Below, in pieces: positions 24,449 to 33,327 of a stretch of DNA of 64,000 bases. The position numbers were made by a program, and so were the translations under genes. Position 1 is the stretch's first letter. Each line of letters begins with the position of its first letter. The notes under the pieces were generated by a model. The model ran no database searches, had not been told where the DNA came from, and was given only the letters and a program-made list of their open reading frames with translations. Origin of the DNA: CAYLPU01 sp964385635 (GTDB lineage Bacteria > Chloroflexota > Anaerolineae > B4-G1); assembly GCA_964385635.1 (NCBI GenBank), contig CAYLPU010000008.1, positions 11,968 to 75,967 of the forward strand, read 5' to 3'.

Positions 24449-25955
24449 CTCTCACAACGAAGCTATCCTCATATCGAAGCAGAAACCAAGTACGCCATTT
24501 GTCGGGATGTTCCAAGCTTTCATCTCCCTTTCCGGTCACGGTATAGCCTGCTCTGCGAAGACAGGCAGCTACCCTTGCCCGATCCGCAAAGTTGGATAGC
24601 ATATAGTGCTTGAAGGACTCTCCCGCTTCTAGCCTTGCCGTAAGCGAAAAAGTGCCAGGCATGTCCGTTTGTCGGTATCTCAGCGCAGGATCTGCAGTCC
24701 AGTCACTCATCGGACCGGTCAGATAGATATCGGCGCCGACTTCTTCAAGACCAGGAATTTGCAGAACCAGGGTCCTTTCACGAATCTCCCCAAGCTCTGG
24801 CTCATCGGACATGATTGGGAGTTCTCTTGCTCGTGCCCGCGGTATTTGGATGTCGAACAGAATCCCGTCAGGAGCTCGCATGTAGAGCACCGGAGTGGCC
24901 CATTCCACCGACCCTGTCTCCGAATAGACTGCCTTTCTCCCTTCCGACACCGCAGCATCTACTGGACATCCGTCAGCCAGGGCCTTGTAGAACTCACTGG
25001 AAAACCAGTACGCGGCATTCCCTGTGATTGCGAATTGCATCGCCACTACAGCCGGGATGCCTGCCCGAACCAAGCCCATTGCAACGCCCGTAAAAGCATC
25101 AGTCTTGGCGAGTTGTGCGCCCTCACAGGCATTGAGGAATACGAGCCGGATCGAGGGTTCATCACCAATGATCACTTTAATCCGATCACCCGTCACTGGC
25201 CTACTTACGCCCACATCGTCCTCAAACAGGAGGAGACCTTCTTCGGTCCGCTCATCAAATTTTCCGTGCCCAATGAAATGCAAAGCATGAAACTTGGTCT
25301 TGCGAAGACAGGAACGCAGCTGGGCAAGTGTATCATGGCCCTCAACGATCTCAAAGTCCACCAGTCGATTGCGTTGGAGGGGTAACAGGGCCTTGTAAAT
25401 ACGCCGTCTTTCTTCGCGCAGTCCTGGAACGGGGCTATCTTCCGGGCTCGCAATCAGGATGAGAATTCGTAGAGGAGGTTGTATCTGCAGCGGTTTCGGA
25501 GGTCTGGGCAACGGGATATAGCGGACGACAGGAGTGCTCTTGCTCAGAGCAATAAAATCTCCATATTCAGAATCATATAAAAGCTCCCACGGCAAACCCA
25601 GAAGCCCAGTGGCCCTCGGGTCAATACGGAGCTTGAATCGGAGTCCCTTGCCCGCCTGCTCTGCCATACTCAAGCCGCGCCAATAGTTCTCTTTCATCTT
25701 TCGCGGGAGTGCATCGAAGAGTACGGCACCGACTGTCTGGGCCAGTTGAATTTCTGGACTGACCCTTCTCGTCAACCCCCGTCCCAGTATTGCTTCCCCA
25801 ATCTTCGATTTGGCAGAACTGAGTTGATCCTCATCAAGTACCAGGAGAGCTTGAAGAGCGTTGCCAGCAGGTCCACTGGCCGAGATATGGTAGCCCTTGC
25901 CCTCCTCCCGCAATTCGAGGCGAATCTCAAAGTCTAGGAATTCTATACTTGCCAT
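24417..25955 (-). CDS. CHAT-domain caspase-like protease with C-terminal starch-binding-like domain
   Basis: 512 residues. The N-terminal third resembles CHAT-associated regions (LLGLPWELLYDSE). The CHAT protease core carries His230 in HALHFIGHGKF and Cys277 in LVFLNACEGAQ, the catalytic dyad. Residues about 394-460 (VLQIPGLEE, DIYLTGPMSDW, GTFSLTARLEAGESFKHYML) look like a CBM48/CBM20-type beta-sandwich. That call is mine by pattern, not a database match. ATG at 25955 has GGAGG six bases upstream; it overlaps the GH15 stop by 13 bp, so the two are translationally coupled. CHAT proteases elsewhere act in bacterial caspase-like defence. Confidence 0.85.
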   Translation of the reverse strand: MASIEFLDFEIRLELREEGKGYHISASGPAGNALQALLVLDEDQLSSAKSKIGEAILGRGLTRRVSPEIQLAQTVGAVLFDALPRKMKENYWRGLSMAEQAGKGLRFKLRIDPRATGLLGLPWELLYDSEYGDFIALSKSTPVVRYIPLPRPPKPLQIQPPLRILILIASPEDSPVPGLREERRRIYKALLPLQRNRLVDFEIVEGHDTLAQLRSCLRKTKFHALHFIGHGKFDERTEEGLLLFEDDVGVSRPVTGDRIKVIIGDEPSIRLVFLNACEGAQLAKTDAFTGVAMGLVRAGIPAVVAMQFAITGNAAYWFSSEFYKALADGCPVDAAVSEGRKAVYSETGSVEWATPVLYMRAPDGILFDIQIPRARARELPIMSDEPELGEIRERTLVLQIPGLEEVGADIYLTGPMSDWTADPALRYRQTDMPGTFSLTARLEAGESFKHYMLSNFADRARVAACLRRAGYTVTGKGDESLEHPDKWRTWFLLRYEDSFVVRGDGVYAENVW

Positions 25956-27970
25956 TTGCGACCTCCATACCGCTCCCAAACGACGCTCGGCCTATCAGCG
26001 ATGTCATCCATCATTATGGACTTGAGTAGAACAATGTACTCTCCATGACTCCAAACAAGAGGGGTCGCTGAGCCGGTTCCTTCGCCGGTATCCTCCCATA
26101 CCTGCTCAGGCAACATCCCGCCGGCATTGGCAAACCTAGCCATTGTTTCCAGGTACAGCCTGGCTTCGTTGATACGACCCCGCGCCAACTCATACATGCC
26201 ACGCTCACCAGTGAGTAGTGTCCATAGGCGGCCTTGGCCGGGGATGCCACCGCCACGGGTCGTTTCGCCGTACCTATCAGAGTTGTATCGGTACCAACTG
26301 GGCCCACGCGGTGTCTCAACCTTGAGCATTTGATCGAGTTTCGACAGCGATTCGAGGATACTGGGATCATCCGCGGATTTCACCCCTAGCCGCACCAACT
26401 CCAGAAAACTGGGGTCCACAATGGCTCGCTGATCATGCAGGCCGCCACCATTTGCGATTTGGATAGTCTGCTCGGCATTAGGATCACCCTCCTGCGAGAT
26501 ACGTAAATAGTATCGGCCGTCGTCGAGCAAGCCATTGGTCGTAAAACACCATTCCTCAACCCTTTGCTCCCATTCGTCGGCGACCTGGAGATAGCGGTCC
26601 GCACTTTCCAGATCGCTGGCTCGTTGGGCCAGATCGGCTGCACACACCAAGGCAGCGATCTCAGCGGCTATGGTGGCCGGCGAGTAACCGCTGTTCTCTT
26701 CCCACCGTTCCTGGGGGGTAGCCGGTCCGTGCTGTACGATGTAGTCAGCGGCGGGCTTAACCAGGCTGTGATAACGATCCGTTGCCTCCAACCACCAAGC
26801 CAAGATAATCGGATCGGCTACCTCATCCATCTGAATCGACGGCCAGTAAGGAGTTCCATCCACCCGCGCGTTTTGAGGGAAACTACCATCTGGCTTTTGT
26901 AGTACTTCATCCAAGTAATGCAGCACATCTGCCACTGTCTGACTATCGCCTGCAGCCAGTAACGCCATAGCCGAGTGATAAAGGTCTCTGGGCCAAACGT
27001 AGCGATAGCCGGTGTACTCCTCTTCGTCTGGCCTGCGATGGCCCCAGGGCAGTGACAGTGAGGCCACAATAGCTCCTCGATGTGTCTTGTCTTCATGGGC
27101 TTTGATGATCATAGCACTAAGGTAGTAAAAGTCAGTTGCTCTGGCTTCCAGGGTGTCAAGGGACGCGCAATATCTTTGCCAACCGGCGATGTACTCCTGC
27201 TTGATTGGTTCAAAGCCGCGAGTCAGGCTGGCGTCGGCCGCGTCAATAGCCGCCTGCGCCGAAGGGCCAAACCCCAAAGCTGCTGTCCACACTTCCGTCG
27301 TTGGCAACTCCAATGTAAAGGCGATCCGGTTGTTCTCGACCCGCTCAGTTGGCCGACCATGGCCATTTGCTGCAGAGGCATCATCGGTACCAGCAAGTAC
27401 GTCCCGCAGGGAGGCGTGCAACCAGTGCGGGCTTACTTTCAGGGCACAATGGATGTCTCTATCCCAGGCCAAGACAGCCCCAGCCCCTTGGTCGATGCAG
27501 CCGCTATCCTCCTCACCTGAGTTCCTGATATGCGGCATGAAGTAAAGATAGAGTCGGTAATCGGCTGGCTTACCTTGAAGGGCCTCGAAGGTCACCCGCA
27601 CCAGCAGTGTATGGCGCGCCGGGTCAGTGACGACCTCCTTGATCAGCCGGTACCGTCCTTCTTTATCGGTCGAAATCACTTGATAGGCCAACGCTCGCTT
27701 ATCGAGAAGCGTGATCGTGTGGAAGCAATCTTCCGTCTCATCATGGATGCTCTCGCCGTCACTGACGAGACATGTCATCTCCTTGACATTCGCAATGTCG
27801 ATGGTTGGGTACGAGACCTCGGTGATCGCGTCATCCGCCAACGTGAACCAGACTTTCGAAGGGTTTTCTTCGGGTCCCAGTTCATAGGTGTAAGATGTGC
27901 CAACGCCCGTCTTGGCCCCGGTTGTCCACGAGGCGCTAGCTGTATCTCGCTCCCGCAAGTGCTGCCTCAT
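25943..27970 (-). CDS. GH15 glucoamylase-like glycoside hydrolase
   Basis: About 675 residues: an N-terminal beta-sandwich followed by an alpha6/alpha6 barrel. GH15 motifs are GYRYVWPRDLYHSAMA, RWEENSGYSPATIAAE with the presumed general acid Glu, and MLPEQVWED with the presumed base Glu. It would release glucose from alpha-glucans. There is no signal peptide, so it is probably cytoplasmic and acts on stored glycogen or maltodextrin. Start ATG at 27970 follows AGGAGAG; the longer GTG reading overlaps galT and is less likely. Confidence 0.88.
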   Translation of the reverse strand: MRQHLRERDTASASWTTGAKTGVGTSYTYELGPEENPSKVWFTLADDAITEVSYPTIDIANVKEMTCLVSDGESIHDETEDCFHTITLLDKRALAYQVISTDKEGRYRLIKEVVTDPARHTLLVRVTFEALQGKPADYRLYLYFMPHIRNSGEEDSGCIDQGAGAVLAWDRDIHCALKVSPHWLHASLRDVLAGTDDASAANGHGRPTERVENNRIAFTLELPTTEVWTAALGFGPSAQAAIDAADASLTRGFEPIKQEYIAGWQRYCASLDTLEARATDFYYLSAMIIKAHEDKTHRGAIVASLSLPWGHRRPDEEEYTGYRYVWPRDLYHSAMALLAAGDSQTVADVLHYLDEVLQKPDGSFPQNARVDGTPYWPSIQMDEVADPIILAWWLEATDRYHSLVKPAADYIVQHGPATPQERWEENSGYSPATIAAEIAALVCAADLAQRASDLESADRYLQVADEWEQRVEEWCFTTNGLLDDGRYYLRISQEGDPNAEQTIQIANGGGLHDQRAIVDPSFLELVRLGVKSADDPSILESLSKLDQMLKVETPRGPSWYRYNSDRYGETTRGGGIPGQGRLWTLLTGERGMYELARGRINEARLYLETMARFANAGGMLPEQVWEDTGEGTGSATPLVWSHGEYIVLLKSIMMDDIADRPSVVWERYGGRKWQV

Positions 27971-27986
27971 TCTAGTCTCTCCTAAG

Positions 27987-29024
27987 TCACAATCGAGTTT
28001 CACATACTCTTCTTATTTTGCCCTCTGTCGTCTCGACGGAACGCAAGAACTCGGCTGCCGATTCGGGCGTGACAGTATTAATCATCATTCCCGCGCCCAG
28101 TTCAAAACCAGCGGCGATAGTTAATCTAGGAAGGATCTCAACATGCCAGTGGTAGGTCTCGGTCACGTCCTCTCTGCAGGGAGCCGTATGAAGGTAGTAA
28201 TTGAATGGTGGATCATTCAGCCCTCTATACAACTTACCCAAGACGATCTTTAATGCCCTTGGTGCGCTTACCTTTTCGCTTTCGGTGATTTGCTCAAAGT
28301 TGGCGCTATGGCGCTTGGGAACGATCCACACCTCAAAGGGCAAGCGGGAGGCGTACGGGGCGAAGGCGAGGAAATGGTCATCTTCCCAAACCAGTCGCTC
28401 TCCTGTCTTTTTCTCCTGCTTGATTATGTCGCAGTAGACGCAGCAGCCATTCTCCCGCAAATAGCGGGCAGACCCGGCAAGTTCCTCGGCTACTGTTGAA
28501 GGGACTATGGGGATTGCGAACAACTGAGAATGTGGGTGTTTGCGCGAGGCTCCTGCTGGCTTGCCGTGGTTATGGACAATTAGGATGTATTTGATTAGGG
28601 GATTGTCCTTGTACGCCAAGTAACGCTCTTGGTAGGAGCGAATCACGTCGCGGATTTCCTTGTCAGATAGAGTAACTAAAGTTTGGCCATGTCCAGGGCT
28701 ACTGATAAGCACTTCGCAAGAGCCAACAGCGTGTGTGCTCCTGTACATCCCTCTTTTAATGGGCGCGAGATCACCTGAAAGGGTGAAAGCAGGATAGAGA
28801 TTTGGCACCACTCGCAGCAGCCAACCGGGCGCATTTGGGAGAGACTTATGCGAGCGATAGGCCATCACCTCCGGTGGGGTCAGGTGCTCATTTCCTACGC
28901 AGAAAGGACAGGTTCCTTCTTCTACGTATTCGGCACGTTGAGCAAAATCCTCAGGGCGCTCTGCTCTCTCAGGAGCAACAACCACCCATTTCTCGGTGAT
29001 TGGGTCTTGACGCAGTTCAGGCAT
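27987..29024 (-). CDS. galT: Galactose-1-phosphate uridylyltransferase
   Basis: 345 residues. The zinc site starts with C39-P-F-C42, and the catalytic HPH is at 163-165 (RKHPHSQLF). EVWIVPKRH and YHWHVEILPR are further GalT marks. It exchanges UMP between UDP-glucose and galactose-1-phosphate. In a glycogen cluster it may instead link hexose-phosphate pools to UDP-sugars. It lies 16 bp before the GH15 start. Confidence 0.9.
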   Translation of the reverse strand: MPELRQDPITEKWVVVAPERAERPEDFAQRAEYVEEGTCPFCVGNEHLTPPEVMAYRSHKSLPNAPGWLLRVVPNLYPAFTLSGDLAPIKRGMYRSTHAVGSCEVLISSPGHGQTLVTLSDKEIRDVIRSYQERYLAYKDNPLIKYILIVHNHGKPAGASRKHPHSQLFAIPIVPSTVAEELAGSARYLRENGCCVYCDIIKQEKKTGERLVWEDDHFLAFAPYASRLPFEVWIVPKRHSANFEQITESEKVSAPRALKIVLGKLYRGLNDPPFNYYLHTAPCREDVTETYHWHVEILPRLTIAAGFELGAGMMINTVTPESAAEFLRSVETTEGKIRRVCETRL

Positions 29025-29128
29025 TCTACCACCTTAAATCACCCGCTCAGTCTTGGCTGCCTCTCACAGCTTGATATGTTGGGGCCATATGAGGAGCAAG
29101 GTACTAAAGCGCGTGGCCGAGGTACGAA

Positions 29129-30601
29129 TCACACCGATGGCGATTGGGCTTCTCTATGCAACCGGGTGGCTTTCCGATATAGCTTGATGTACTTCCGTGC
29201 CGGGGCTTTCCAAGAGAAGTCAACCGCCATTCCCCGCTGCTGCAACTCGCGCCAGGCCTTCTTGTTGCGGTAGACCTTCATCGCCCGCGTCAACGTTTCC
29301 TGGCACGCTTCGGAAGTGTAGTCTGTGAATGCGAATCCTGTGCCGCGGCCTCTCCAGCCTTTGTGATCGGTGACTGTGTCGGCCAGCCCGCCGGTGACGT
29401 GCACGATGGGGACGCAACCGTAACGCATCGCGATCATCTGCCCCAGCCCGCACGGCTCGACACCGCTGGGCATCAGGAACATGTCCGCGCCAGCGTAGAT
29501 GCGTCGCGCCAGCACATCATCGAACTTGAGGAAGGCGCGCATTCTATCGGGGAAGCGATCATGGACGCGCACGAACATCTCGTGGTACTTGGGCTGCCCG
29601 GTACCGAGCAGGACGAACTGGCCGTCTCCTTCGAGAAGCCACTCCAGCACCGGCTCCATCAGGTCCATCCCCTTGACTTCGTCCAGCCGCGAGACCATCC
29701 CGACGAGGGGCACCTCGGGTCGCACGGGGAGACGCGCTCGTTGTTGCAGAGCGGTCTTGTTGGCTGCCCGCCGGTCAAGCGTCTTGGCGTCGAAGCGGTG
29801 GGGGATGCTGGGATCCGTGGTCGGGTTCCACTCTTCGTAGTCAATCCCGTTGAGCACGCCGAAGAGTCGCTCCTGTCGCTCTCGCAGCAGGGGGTCTAAC
29901 CCCATCCCCATCTCTGGGGTGAGGATTTCCTGCGCGTACCGCTTGCTGACGGTGTTGATCAGGTCGGCGTGCGCGATGCCCTGCGCCATCCAGTTTACTG
30001 TCCCAGGCCGCTCGACGGGTAGATGTTTCACGTGTTCCATCTGCGCGAAGGTCAGGATCAGCCGGCCGGCGACGCCCTGGTGGGCCGGGTTGTGAATGGT
30101 GAAGAGGGTGGCGATATCCCGGTAGAGGGGGTCTTTCCGGCCGGCTGTGTTCAGCCAGACTGGTACAATACCGGTGTGCCAGTCGTTGGCGTGTATCACG
30201 TCCGGTTGCCAGTCCAGGAGGCGGAGCGCGGCGAGCGATGCCTGGCCGAAGACAGCGAAGCGCTGCGCGTCGTCCTCGAAGCCGTAGACGCGGTCACGGG
30301 CAGAGAAGTACAGATCGTTCCAGATAAGATAGACGGGGACATCCCCATCAAGGGTGCTGCCGATCAGGTGAACGTACTCCTCCCCAGGCCCGACCGGGAC
30401 GAGGAAAGGCGCCCCGATTTTCTCAAAATGGAACTGATCACTGTGGATAGTGCCGTAGCGCGGTATCATCAGCCGCACGTCGTGACCCAACGCCCGGATG
30501 GCCTTGGGCAACGAGCCGGCCACGTCCGCCAGTCCGCCCACCTTGGCGAAGGGAACGGCTTCGGCGGCGAGAAACAGTATTTTGAGCGGCTTTCCGGTCA
30601 T
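29129..30601 (-). CDS. glgA: Glycogen synthase (GT5)
   Basis: 490 residues of a GT-B enzyme. The N-terminal KILFLAAEAVPFAKVGGLADVAGSLPKAL-like signature carries the KxGGL sugar-nucleotide loop. The C-terminal domain has PSGVEPCGLGQMIAMRYG with the conserved Glu, then TGGLADTV. It elongates alpha-1,4-glucan from ADP- or UDP-glucose. ATG at 30601 follows GAGGGGGT. It lies 60 bp behind the GH57 branching enzyme. Confidence 0.95.
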   Translation of the reverse strand: MTGKPLKILFLAAEAVPFAKVGGLADVAGSLPKAIRALGHDVRLMIPRYGTIHSDQFHFEKIGAPFLVPVGPGEEYVHLIGSTLDGDVPVYLIWNDLYFSARDRVYGFEDDAQRFAVFGQASLAALRLLDWQPDVIHANDWHTGIVPVWLNTAGRKDPLYRDIATLFTIHNPAHQGVAGRLILTFAQMEHVKHLPVERPGTVNWMAQGIAHADLINTVSKRYAQEILTPEMGMGLDPLLRERQERLFGVLNGIDYEEWNPTTDPSIPHRFDAKTLDRRAANKTALQQRARLPVRPEVPLVGMVSRLDEVKGMDLMEPVLEWLLEGDGQFVLLGTGQPKYHEMFVRVHDRFPDRMRAFLKFDDVLARRIYAGADMFLMPSGVEPCGLGQMIAMRYGCVPIVHVTGGLADTVTDHKGWRGRGTGFAFTDYTSEACQETLTRAMKVYRNKKAWRELQQRGMAVDFSWKAPARKYIKLYRKATRLHREAQSPSV

Positions 30602-30661
30602 AATCTACCCCCTCAGGACGGGTGTATCCGTCGCGCTCATGATCTGTCGGCGAAATCTAGT

Positions 30662-32380
30662 CTATTGCACTGCCCACCAACGATAGTCTACGTCCGGGAA
30701 GACCTTGTCCAACTCCCACAATTCATCAGCCAGCACCCGGTCGGGATGGCTCGCCTCCACGCTGGCGATCAGTCGTTCGAATCGCTCCACGTGCCCCGTG
30801 AAGCGCTGGATGGCGTACTCCCGCGCCTGGCCCGTGGTGACCAGGAACAGCCAGTCGGAGGATTCCAGCAGGAGCAATTCCCGCGCCGCCTGATTCAACA
30901 CCACCTCTTCGTCCGGGTCTACAACCTGCAACCGTTCGACTGAGCGCTCACGACGAAGTCTCGAACTTGCAATCTGCTCTATGCGCTTCTCCGCCTCGTG
31001 GATCGGTTGCCACATCCAGTGCGTCTCCGGGTTGTCCCACGTCCAGTGACCGCCGCCCAATCCCCACGAACTTTCGGGGAGCGCCAGCACTTCATCGGGT
31101 GGATGGGCCTCCAGGTACTCGCTGACGGTCATCAGCGTGACACTCTCCGACGACGCCAGGTGCCGGAGCACTTCGCGGATCCAGCCCACTCCCTCGAACC
31201 ACCAATGGCCGAAGAGCTCGGTGTCGTAGTTAGAGGCGATGATGCCAAACTGCCCAGTCTCGTCATGATACTGGGTCAGAAGGTCGCTCACCAGCCAGGC
31301 AAAGTGGCGACCGTGCTCGCCGACCTTGCCCTGTGCCCAGTCGGGGTGATACCAGTCCTTGTGCCCCAGATCCACCTGCGCGCCGGTCACGCGCCAGTAC
31401 TGCAACCCCGAAATATGGTCCTTCTTATGGAACTCGCGATAGTCGTAGTCACCCGGATAGCCCCAATCGGCCGACCAGACTTGCATGCCGGTGCGGTTGT
31501 TGCGGCCGATCGCCGCCACGCCGGAGTGCTCGCTGACCACGCCGGGGGTGGTGTTGACGACGTAGTAGGGGCGGTAGGTGCTGCGCGGTTGGTCTGGCGA
31601 CGCGAACTGTTCCAGCGGCAGGACGTAATTGCGTAGGATGGCTCCGTAAGGGCCGATGGCGTCGCCGGCCGCCTTGCCCACCGGGCGCCCTCCCTCAATC
31701 GTGTGCGTCTCGACCAAGAAGCAACCCAGGTTCTCCGCCGCCAGGAAACTTTCAAGCCCCGGCCGCGCGGTGCCGTCGTCGGCGATGTAGGCGGGGCGGT
31801 AGGCACATTCGGGTAGCCATAAGGCGCGAGGGGCGCGCCCGAAGTGCCGTTTGTACGAAACGATACCGGCCTTCAGTTGGCCCCGCATGGCTCCATCGGT
31901 GCCCAGCAGTGGCAGGTAGCCATGGGTTGCTGCGCAGGTGATAATCTCCACCACGCCAGCATCTTGCAGGCAGCGGAACGCCCCCACGACGTCGCGATTG
32001 TAGCGCTGTTGAAAGGAACGCAGGATGTTGCTGTACCAATCCCGATAGAAAATCGCCAGGTACTCGGCCTGGGGGTTCTCTTCTTCTCGGAAGCGGGGGA
32101 TGTCTCCCTCGGCGGCCTGTATCTTCTCCCCCAGATAGGCCTCGAAGTGCTCCTGTACCAGCGAGTCAGCCAATTGCTCACACAAGATAGGGGTCAGACC
32201 GAGGGTCAACCTGGCGGGGAGTCCGGCTTCGTGCAGATCGTAGAGCGAGTTCAAGAGGGGAATGTAGGTCTCGGCGGCGGCCTCATGAAGCCATTCCTCG
32301 CCGTGGGGCCAGCGACCAGCCCGGCGGCAATAGGGCAGGTGGCTGTGTAGGACGAAGGTAAACGCGCCGATTTTGTCCAT
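30662..32380 (-). CDS. GH57 1,4-alpha-glucan branching enzyme
   Basis: About 572 residues. The GH57 barrel starts with FTFVLHSHLPYCRRAGRWPHGEEW. The nucleophile Glu is in LWLPECAYRP (about residue 191) and the general acid Asp in NYDTELFGHWWFEG (about residue 386). These are the GH57 branching-enzyme signatures. It makes alpha-1,6 branches and pairs functionally with glgA next door. ATG at 32380 gives the native N-terminus; the upstream extension is the overlapping small gene in another frame. Confidence 0.9.
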   Translation of the reverse strand: MDKIGAFTFVLHSHLPYCRRAGRWPHGEEWLHEAAAETYIPLLNSLYDLHEAGLPARLTLGLTPILCEQLADSLVQEHFEAYLGEKIQAAEGDIPRFREEENPQAEYLAIFYRDWYSNILRSFQQRYNRDVVGAFRCLQDAGVVEIITCAATHGYLPLLGTDGAMRGQLKAGIVSYKRHFGRAPRALWLPECAYRPAYIADDGTARPGLESFLAAENLGCFLVETHTIEGGRPVGKAAGDAIGPYGAILRNYVLPLEQFASPDQPRSTYRPYYVVNTTPGVVSEHSGVAAIGRNNRTGMQVWSADWGYPGDYDYREFHKKDHISGLQYWRVTGAQVDLGHKDWYHPDWAQGKVGEHGRHFAWLVSDLLTQYHDETGQFGIIASNYDTELFGHWWFEGVGWIREVLRHLASSESVTLMTVSEYLEAHPPDEVLALPESSWGLGGGHWTWDNPETHWMWQPIHEAEKRIEQIASSRLRRERSVERLQVVDPDEEVVLNQAARELLLLESSDWLFLVTTGQAREYAIQRFTGHVERFERLIASVEASHPDRVLADELWELDKVFPDVDYRWWAVQ

Positions 32381-32411
32381 TGTGTGGTCTCCCCGCTTAT
32401 TATGTTGGCCG

Positions 32412-32591
32412 TCACGTGGAAGCAGGCGTAGGCGTGCGGGTAGGGAAGGGAGTGGGGATGGACGTAGGAGTAGGCGTGACGCGGCGTGGTGGTACGAAGG
32501 CCACCACCATGCTGAGCCCCATGCTGATGACGACCAGCAGACTGATGATCCACACAATGATTCGCGTGCGCCGAGTCTGTGAGCGACGCAT
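32412..32591 (-). CDS. Small single-pass membrane protein
   Basis: 59 residues starting MRRSQTRRTRIIVW, then one membrane helix (about 11-32) and a Pro/Thr-rich tail (TPTPTSIPTPFPTRTPTP). ATG at 32589-32591 has a strong GGAGG upstream; TGA is at 32412-32414. It is the first gene behind the promoter at 32626-32653, 31 bp before the GH57 gene. The helix and Pro-rich tail suggest an anchor or extracytoplasmic linker. Function unknown. Confidence 0.6.
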   Translation of the reverse strand: MRRSQTRRTRIIVWIISLLVVISMGLSMVVAFVPPRRVTPTPTSIPTPFPTRTPTPAST

Positions 32592-32625
32592 GGTGCCTCC
32601 TGTGAACAGTTGCTAACTGATGGTC

Positions 32626-32653
32626 ATTATAGCACAGCAATGGAAAGACACAA
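32626..32653 (-). promoter_or_regulatory. Promoter of the glycogen-CHAT operon
   Basis: Minus-strand TTGTGT (32648-32653), 16-bp spacer, TATAAT (32626-32631) preceded by TGC. It is the only strong promoter seen before galT/GH15/CHAT, whose genes follow with gaps of at most 104 bp. Confidence 0.65.
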
Positions 32654-32830
32654 GCAGGCACGGGTGGGGGATACCGCAATAAGTCAAACGTGAAAAGTCA
32701 ACCCAACTGATGCGCCCGCGTCAATCTGCCGGTCGGCGGCCTCGAGCGTTCGACAGGCTCACGCCAGATTGAGTGCTGAAGAGTTACCTGTTCCTGCGAA
32801 TTCTCCTGCTTTTCCCCACGTCTTTGGCGT

Positions 32831-32859
32831 TTGGCTATTTTGCAGCAGTATGGTATAAT
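32831..32859 (+). promoter_or_regulatory. Promoter of the cold-shock gene
   Basis: TTGGCT (32831-32836), exactly 17-bp spacer, consensus TATAAT (32854-32859). The predicted start near 32866 gives a leader of about 125 nt. Confidence 0.75.
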
Positions 32860-32906
32860 ATCGCCAAGTAGGACGAAGTAGGTTTTGGCTGTAATATCAA
32901 AGATTG

Positions 32907-32939
32907 CCCAGACTTGCGGAGACTGGGTGGTCTTTTTTT
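32907..32939 (+). terminator. Terminator-like hairpin in the csp leader
   Basis: CCCAG (32907-32911) and CTGGG (32923-32927) form a stem, followed by TGGTC and seven Ts (32933-32939). It lies between promoter and start codon, so it may be an attenuator or temperature-sensitive structure controlling csp. Confidence 0.5.
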
Positions 32940-32991
32940 GTTTTGCCCGTGCTGCTTCGCCCAAAAACACACAAATTAAGGAGTACAGAAA

Positions 32992-33201
32992 GTGACTGAA
33001 AAAGAAACCGGAACCGTCAAATGGTTCAGCGATTCTAAAGGATTTGGCTTTATCTCTCGTGAGGTCGGAGAGGACGTATTTGTCCATCACTCGGCCGTCG
33101 AGGGAGAGGGTTTCCGCTCACTGCAGGAGAACCAGCAGGTCGAGTTCTCTGTCGAGCAGGGACCCAAGGGGTTGTGTGCCGTCAGTGTGAGGGCTCTATA
33201 G
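32992..33201 (+). CDS. csp: Cold-shock domain protein
   Basis: 69 residues with both RNA-binding motifs of the OB fold: KGFGFIS (RNP1) and VFVHHSA (RNP2). It starts TGTVKWFSDSKGFGF like CspA homologues and acts as an RNA chaperone. GTG at 32992 with AAGGAG eight bases upstream. It has its own promoter, a long structured leader and its own terminator. Confidence 0.95.
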   Translation: MTEKETGTVKWFSDSKGFGFISREVGEDVFVHHSAVEGEGFRSLQENQQVEFSVEQGPKGLCAVSVRAL

Positions 33202-33272
33202 CCAGGCTTGAGCGGCCGCGTGCCGCGTCTGGAGTAAAGCAGTAGGGTAAAACCCACCCGAAAGACGTACAA

Positions 33273-33305
33273 CCGCACGGCTTCTCCGCAGGCCGTGCGG
33301 TTTTT
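33273..33305 (+). terminator. Intrinsic terminator of csp
   Basis: CCGCACGGC (33273-33281) and GCCGTGCGG (33292-33300) form a 9-bp GC-rich stem followed by TTTTT (33301-33305). Confidence 0.9.
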
Positions 33306-33327
33306 CTGTTCCTGGGAAGTTTCTCTC

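Noticed and set aside
32381..32557. N-terminal extension of the GH57 enzyme
   Set aside because: These codons overlap a better small membrane gene in another frame, and the family N-terminus starts at 32380.
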